Source of the DNA: JADFRG01 sp046759305
GTDB lineage: Bacteria; Chloroflexota; Anaerolineae; Anaerolineales; E44-bin32
Direction: 5' to 3'
Assembly (NCBI GenBank): GCA_046759305.1
Contig: JBHIBY010000083.1
Location: forward strand, 1 to 9,526
Length of the DNA: 9,526 nt
Shown here: positions 6,036 to 9,526 of the stretch, one piece after another
How positions within the stretch are numbered: the stretch's first letter is position 1
How the letters are laid out: the number at the start of each line of letters is the position of its first letter
The notes under the pieces: generated by a model
Databases searched by the model: none
The model's input: only the letters and a program-made list of their open reading frames with translations
What the model was told of the DNA's origin: nothing
Made by a program: the position numbers and the translations under genes

Positions 6036-7517
6036 TCAGTTCCCCAACGGCGTCAGCTCTGCTGGCCTGCAGCAGAGGACAAGCTCCTTCGCGGCTTGGA
6101 CCTCGTCCAGTCGGCCAAATTGAGTCGTATGGGGCGCAGATTGGAGTTGTGCCGGATCGTCTTTGGCCTCCTGAGCGATGGACTTCATGGCTTCTATGAA
6201 TGCGTCCAAAGTTGCTTTGCTCTCGGTCTCCGTTGGCTCGATCATGAGTGCTTCGCGCACAATCAATGGGAAGTAGTTGGTCGGAGGGTGGAAACCCCAG
6301 TCCATCAATCGCTTGGAGACATCCAGCGCGCGCACGTCCGGTGACTCCTCGAACCGACCCTCTACAACAAACTCGTGCATACAGGGACGGTCAAATGGGA
6401 CCTGGTACGAATCCCGCAAACCCGCAAGCAGGTAGTTGGCATTCAATACGGCATGGTCCGCAATATCCCGCATCCCTGATTTTCCATGGGAGCGGATATA
6501 GGTAAATGCACGGATATGCATTCCGAAGTGCCCATGAAAAGCCTTGACGCGCCCGATAGTCTTCTCCGGCATCACCAGTCCATAAAGCGGCGGCAGGTCT
6601 TCATCACCCGGCTCAACGGCGTCGACAATCGGACCCGGAAGGTAGTCGACCAGGGCTTCGGAAACACCAACCGGTCCTGATCCGGGTCCACCTCCTCCGT
6701 GGGGCGTAGAAAAAGTCTTGTGTAGATTGTAATGAAGCACGTCGAAGCCAAGGTCACCTGGCCGAATAACCCCCAACAGGGCGTTCATGTTGGCTCCATC
6801 GCCGTATATCAGACCGCCGCAATCGTGAACAAGCTCCACAACCTCTTCTACATGTTCCTCAAACAAGCCCAAAGTATTCGGATTGGTCAGCATTAATCCT
6901 GCCACCGTCTCATCACATTCGCCTCGCAGCGCCTCCAAATCCACGTTTCCGCGTTTGTCTGAAGGCAGCTCGACGACGCGTAAGCCGCTCATGGTTGTTG
7001 TAGCCGGGTTCGTGCCATGCGCTGAATCGGGTACCAGGATCTTGTTCCGATCTGAATCACCCCGCTCCTGATGATAGGCACGGATAATCAGGATGCCGGT
7101 CAGCTCGCCGTGGGCGCCTGCCGCGGGCTGCAGGCTGACGCCTGCAAAGCCACCGATCTCGGCTAGCCACTCTTGGAGCGTATACATCAGCGCCAGGTTC
7201 CCCTGGAGCACTCGCGTATCTTGTAGTGGGTGGGTATGAGCGAATCCGGGGAGGCGAACGGTGTCTTCGTTTACCTTGGGGTTGTATTTCATCGTGCACG
7301 ATCCAAGTGGATAGAAGGCGGAGTCGATCCCGAAGTTGAGTTGCGAAAGTCGAACGAAATGTCGTACCACTTCGAGCTCCGAGAGTTCAGGGAGTTCAAG
7401 CTGATCGCGCAGCATATCTTTCGGCAGCTTAGATTCAGGTACATCTAGATTGGGGAATCTATGACTGGGTCGACCTGCTGTTGACAGCTCATAAACGTTA
7501 GGCTCAGGCACGTTCAT
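6036..7517 (-). CDS. gcvPB: Glycine dehydrogenase (decarboxylating) subunit 2
   Basis: The 493-residue C-terminal half of the split P-protein of the glycine cleavage system. With GcvPA it decarboxylates glycine through pyridoxal phosphate and passes the aminomethyl group to the lipoyl arm of GcvH, in the cytoplasm. FYPLGSCTMKYNPK (68-81), PAAGAHGELTG (131-141), DSAHGTNPAT (164-173), YGDGANMNAL (238-247) and HYNLHKTFSTPHGGGGPG (262-279) are family hallmarks. K267 in NLHKTF is the expected PLP-binding lysine, and the Gly-rich loop follows it. The length is usual for the family. The ATG overlaps the end of gcvPA by 14 nt and is preceded by GGTGGAGG at good spacing inside gcvPA, suggesting coupled translation. 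A strong hairpin follows the stop. No defect is visible. Confidence 0.98.
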   Translation of the reverse strand: MNVPEPNVYELSTAGRPSHRFPNLDVPESKLPKDMLRDQLELPELSELEVVRHFVRLSQLNFGIDSAFYPLGSCTMKYNPKVNEDTVRLPGFAHTHPLQDTRVLQGNLALMYTLQEWLAEIGGFAGVSLQPAAGAHGELTGILIIRAYHQERGDSDRNKILVPDSAHGTNPATTTMSGLRVVELPSDKRGNVDLEALRGECDETVAGLMLTNPNTLGLFEEHVEEVVELVHDCGGLIYGDGANMNALLGVIRPGDLGFDVLHYNLHKTFSTPHGGGGPGSGPVGVSEALVDYLPGPIVDAVEPGDEDLPPLYGLVMPEKTIGRVKAFHGHFGMHIRAFTYIRSHGKSGMRDIADHAVLNANYLLAGLRDSYQVPFDRPCMHEFVVEGRFEESPDVRALDVSKRLMDWGFHPPTNYFPLIVREALMIEPTETESKATLDAFIEAMKSIAQEAKDDPAQLQSAPHTTQFGRLDEVQAAKELVLCCRPAELTPLGN

Positions 7518-8832
7518 TCAAGGCCTCCACCAGATCATCAATCTCTTCCTTGTAATTCAGCTCCGTAACCGCAATTAGCATGTGGTCACCGAGCTGCGGA
7601 TAGTCCTGGCCCAGGTCGTAGCCACCGATGATGTCATGATCCAGCAACGCTTCGTTGATTTCGGCCACGGGTCGCGGGCAGCGCACGACGAATTCATGGA
7701 AGTATGGATCCTGGTTCCAGAGTTTGTAGCGGTCCAATTGGTCAATCGCTTGTGCCGCGTACTGTGCCTTGTGATAGCAGAGTTCCGCCACTTGCTTTAA
7801 TCCCGCCCGTCCGACAGTTGAAAGGTAAGCAGTGACCGCTAGCGCCATCAGACCCTGGTTGGTACAGATATTCGACGTAGCGCGACCGCGACGGATATGC
7901 TGCTCTCGCGGGGTGAGGGTCATTACATAGCCACGCTGTCCGCGATTATCGACCGTTTCGCCGACCAGGCGGCCTGCGATCTTGCGAACATACTCCTCTA
8001 GGGTGGCAAAGAAACCGACATAGGGCCCACCAAACGAGAGCGGTATCCCGAGCGGCTGCCCCTCTCCAACGACGATATCGGCGCCGAACTCGGAGGGCGG
8101 CTTGAGCATTCCCAGCGCGATCGGATTAGCTACAACGCAGAAGAGTGCACCGGCTTTCTTAGCGGCCTGCCCCAGCACCGCAAGATCGCTTATGTTCCCA
8201 AAAAAGTCGGGATATTGAACCGCTACCATGCTGGTGTTACCGTCAATGAAATTCGCCGGATCGTCCTCAAGCGAATCATCGCCCTCAATGCTTAGCGACT
8301 GCCCCTGCAGATAGGTTCGCAACACCTCTCGGTAGTGGGGATGGATGCCGGGAGAAAGGACGAGCTTCGTTCGCTTTCCACGGTGATGGTTCAAGGCCAA
8401 GATGGCAGCTTCTGCCAATGAAGTTGCTCCATCGTAGTGTGAAGCGTTTGCGGCTTCCATTCCGGTAAGAAAGGTGATCAGGCTTTGGAACTCGAAAATC
8501 GCCTGGAGCGTGCCCTGAGAAACTTCAGGCTGATAGGGCGTATAAGCAGTGTAGAACTCGTTGCGGCGGAGCACATGATCAACAACCGAAGGTACATAGT
8601 GGTTGTAGGCGCCGGCGCCTAAGAAACAGCTCGTCTGTCGAACATGCAAATTGGCCTCGGACAGAAGCTGCAGCTCCTCCATGACCTCCATCTCAGAAGC
8701 CGGGTCCGGAAGCTCCAAATCGGGAAATCGCGCCTGCTCAGGAAGGTCGGCATACAGTTCATCCAAGCTGCCGACTCCGATCGCCGCAAGCATCTGGCTT
8801 CGTTCCTGCTCGGTGTGGGGTATGTATGCCAT
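7504..8832 (-). CDS. gcvPA: Glycine dehydrogenase (decarboxylating) subunit 1
   Basis: The 442-residue N-terminal half of the split P-protein; it forms the active heterotetramer with GcvPB. Family motifs in order are MAYIPHTEQE (1-10), SCFLGAGAYNHYVPSVVDH (68-86), YTPYQPEVSQGTLQAIFEFQ (97-116), YDGATSLAEAA (133-143), QYPDFFGNI (206-214), GEGQPLGIPLSFGGPYVGFF (257-276) and REQHIRRGRATSNICTNQG (309-327). It has no PLP lysine, as expected for this subunit. The length matches typical GcvPA (~440-450). Its ATG shares one base with the gcvH stop (TAATG), with GAGGAGAG just upstream inside gcvH, so translation is probably coupled. A split P-protein is usual in Firmicutes, Thermus, Chloroflexota and archaea, unlike the single ~950-residue protein of Proteobacteria. 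Confidence 0.98.
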   Translation of the reverse strand: MAYIPHTEQERSQMLAAIGVGSLDELYADLPEQARFPDLELPDPASEMEVMEELQLLSEANLHVRQTSCFLGAGAYNHYVPSVVDHVLRRNEFYTAYTPYQPEVSQGTLQAIFEFQSLITFLTGMEAANASHYDGATSLAEAAILALNHHRGKRTKLVLSPGIHPHYREVLRTYLQGQSLSIEGDDSLEDDPANFIDGNTSMVAVQYPDFFGNISDLAVLGQAAKKAGALFCVVANPIALGMLKPPSEFGADIVVGEGQPLGIPLSFGGPYVGFFATLEEYVRKIAGRLVGETVDNRGQRGYVMTLTPREQHIRRGRATSNICTNQGLMALAVTAYLSTVGRAGLKQVAELCYHKAQYAAQAIDQLDRYKLWNQDPYFHEFVVRCPRPVAEINEALLDHDIIGGYDLGQDYPQLGDHMLIAVTELNYKEEIDDLVEALNERA

Positions 8833-9224
8833 TAGCTGATTCTCTCCTCGGTGTTCTTCTGATAGGCTTCTGCGTCCATCATCTCGTCCATCTCAGCAAC
8901 GTCGCTCACTCGAATACGCACCATCCAGGCTGCACCGTATGGGTCCGAGTTGACAAGCTCCGGGATATCGGGAAGGTCGTTGTTGATCTCAGTGACCTCA
9001 CCTGAGAGTGGCGAGTAGAGGTCCGCCGCGGCCTTCACGGATTCCACAATGCCAATTACATCCCCCTTTGAGATCGTGTCCCCCACCCCCACCACCACTT
9101 CAAAATAGACGATATCCGACAATTGATCTTGAGCGAAATCCGTGATTCCAAGAGTGGCGCTTTCGTTTTCCACCTTCACCCATTCATCGCTTGTCGTATA
9201 TTTCAAGTCACCTGGATATTCCAT
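8832..9224 (-). CDS. gcvH: Glycine cleavage system H protein (lipoyl carrier)
   Basis: A 130-residue H protein that carries the aminomethyl intermediate on a lipoyl-lysine between the P, T and L proteins. ESVKAAADLYSPLSGEV (61-77) contains the expected lipoylated K64. The N-terminal KYTTSDEWVKVE (8-19) and the later LVNSDPYGAAWMVRI (90-104) are also typical. The ATG has a strong Shine-Dalgarno, AAGGAGG (9229-9235), four nt upstream. The gene leads a tight gcvH-gcvPA-gcvPB cluster. The usual upstream partner gcvT is not seen, because a group II intron ends only 21 nt before the start codon; gcvT could lie beyond the intron. No truncation is visible. Confidence 0.97.
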   Translation of the reverse strand: MEYPGDLKYTTSDEWVKVENESATLGITDFAQDQLSDIVYFEVVVGVGDTISKGDVIGIVESVKAAADLYSPLSGEVTEINNDLPDIPELVNSDPYGAAWMVRIRVSDVAEMDEMMDAEAYQKNTEERIS

Positions 9225-9228
9225 GCTG

Positions 9229-9235
9229 CCTCCTT
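9229..9235 (-). promoter_or_regulatory. Ribosome-binding site of gcvH, at the intron boundary
   Basis: AAGGAGG on the minus strand lies four nt before the gcvH ATG. It falls inside the 21-nt stretch left between the predicted intron 3' end (9246) and the start codon, so gcvH keeps its own ribosome-binding site after splicing. Confidence 0.85.
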
Positions 9236-9245
9236 CGACACAATA

Positions 9246-9313
9246 ATCGAGTAGGGGGCGGCGGCTAACCGCCCCCTCTCACACCACCGGACATGCGGGT
9301 CCGCATCCGGCGG
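9246..9313 (-). ncRNA. Group II intron RNA domains V and VI
   Basis: Domain V (9313-9284, minus strand) folds as an 8-bp lower stem beginning CCGCCGGA, a two-nt TG bulge on the 3' side, a 4-bp upper stem (TGCG/CGCA) and a GACC loop. The catalytic triad is CGC, with the family's G-U wobble. It is 30 nt, shorter than the classic 34. Three nt later domain VI (9280-9249) has a GAG/CTC base, a 9-bp GC-rich upper stem and a 7-nt loop. One unpaired A at 9252, between the two stem parts, is the branch point, seven nt from the 3' end as expected. Confidence 0.88.
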
Positions 9314-9317
9314 TTCG

Positions 9318-9526
9318 TCAGGCGTTACGCAGTGCCCGGTATCGCTCGACGATGCTCAGCAGCCCTTGATTGCGCCAATAGGCGGTATCAAGGGCTTCGT
9401 TCACTGAGGGGGAACGTGCCATCCGCCAGGGACTCTTTCCTAGCGCCCCCAGTGCGGCCCGTTCCCGAGGTAATCCCAGGGCCACAAGCTCACGGTAGCG
9501 CGTGGTACCACGCTTCCAGCGTTTCC
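9318..9526 (-). CDS. ltrA: Group II intron reverse transcriptase/maturase, C-terminal fragment
   Basis: An open frame enters from the right edge at 9524 and ends at TGA (9320-9318), giving the last 68 residues. It reads KRWKRGTTRYRELVALGL at the start, then GKSPWRMARSPSVNEAL and YWRNQGLLSIVERYRALRNA. The WKRG, the R-Y/F-REL run and the PWR-x-x-R-S/T-P motif are typical of the end of the maturase X domain and DNA-binding region of intron-encoded proteins. The protein normally helps splice its own RNA and drives retrohoming. The stop follows soon after the motif, with no Cys pairs or HNH residues, so it lacks the C-terminal endonuclease domain, as in a large share of bacterial introns. The frame is too short here to test the reverse transcriptase part. 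ltrA is a generic family symbol. Confidence 0.9.
   Translation of the reverse strand, partial: KRWKRGTTRYRELVALGLPRERAALGALGKSPWRMARSPSVNEALDTAYWRNQGLLSIVERYRALRNA

Larger units (their letters stand above)
9246..9526 (-). mobile_element. Group II intron, 3' part (continues beyond the window)
   Basis: The right end of the window holds the end of a bacterial group II intron on the same strand as the gcv genes. It contains the maturase C-terminus, a stop codon, and four nt later the catalytic RNA domains V and VI. The likely 3' end is CTACTCGAT, finishing in the expected A-pyrimidine at 9247-9246. The 5' end, domains I-III and most of the reverse transcriptase are outside the window, so activity and subclass cannot be judged. 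The intron RNA in this sense orientation can be spliced from a transcript reading into gcvH. Confidence 0.9.

Noticed and set aside
7504..7517. Frameshift splitting a single gcvP gene
   Set aside because: Two-subunit GcvPA/GcvPB is a normal arrangement; each protein has a full-length family layout and gcvPB has its own ribosome-binding site.

Overview
The window looks like part of a chromosome from a member of the Chloroflexota or a close relative, with moderate GC content. Three things point that way: a Hanks-type Ser/Thr kinase with one membrane span followed by a Thr/Pro-rich linker (TPTPTPTNTP), a style common in that phylum; a two-subunit glycine decarboxylase (GcvPA/GcvPB); and a nucleoside kinase carrying threonyl-tRNA-synthetase-like N-terminal domains. 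This assignment is an inference from gene style, not a phylogeny. Every gene I can support lies on the minus strand, so transcription runs from high to low coordinates.

Layout in transcription order: (1) 9246-9526, the 3' end of a group II intron. It comprises the C-terminal 68 residues of its reverse transcriptase/maturase, then RNA domains V and VI with a bulged branch-point A, ending 21 nt before the gcvH start codon. (2) 9224-6036, gcvH-gcvPA-gcvPB, tightly packed (1-nt and 14-nt overlaps), encoding the lipoyl carrier and both halves of the P-protein of the glycine cleavage system. gcvT and the lipoamide dehydrogenase gene are not in the window. (3) 5985-6023, a perfect 15-bp hairpin just after gcvPB. 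(4) 5863-4145, the TGS/ThrRS-like/uridine-kinase fusion, followed after 24 nt by (5) 4120-2576, a two-lobed 3-hydroxyacyl-CoA dehydrogenase. (6) 2575-2430, an intergenic stretch with three 19-bp tandem repeats. (7) 2429-1542, an enoyl-CoA hydratase-family protein that partly resembles BamA-type hydrolases. (8) 1541-1296, a gap with an AT-rich segment. (9) 1295-1, a membrane-anchored Ser/Thr kinase running off the left edge.

The genes fall into three functional groups. The gcv genes break down glycine to CO2, NH3 and methylene-tetrahydrofolate. The dehydrogenase and hydratase suit consecutive steps of acyl-CoA beta-oxidation or aromatic/dicarboxylic acyl-CoA breakdown. The kinase is a separate signalling gene. 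The nucleoside kinase sits directly upstream of the dehydrogenase, probably in one transcript, with no obvious metabolic link.

I found no clearly new multi-gene system. The most interesting points are the group II intron abutting the ribosome-binding site of gcvH, the 19-bp tandem repeat array upstream of the hydratase gene, the altered oxyanion-hole motif of that hydratase, and the loss of editing-site histidines in the ThrRS-like part of the nucleoside kinase.
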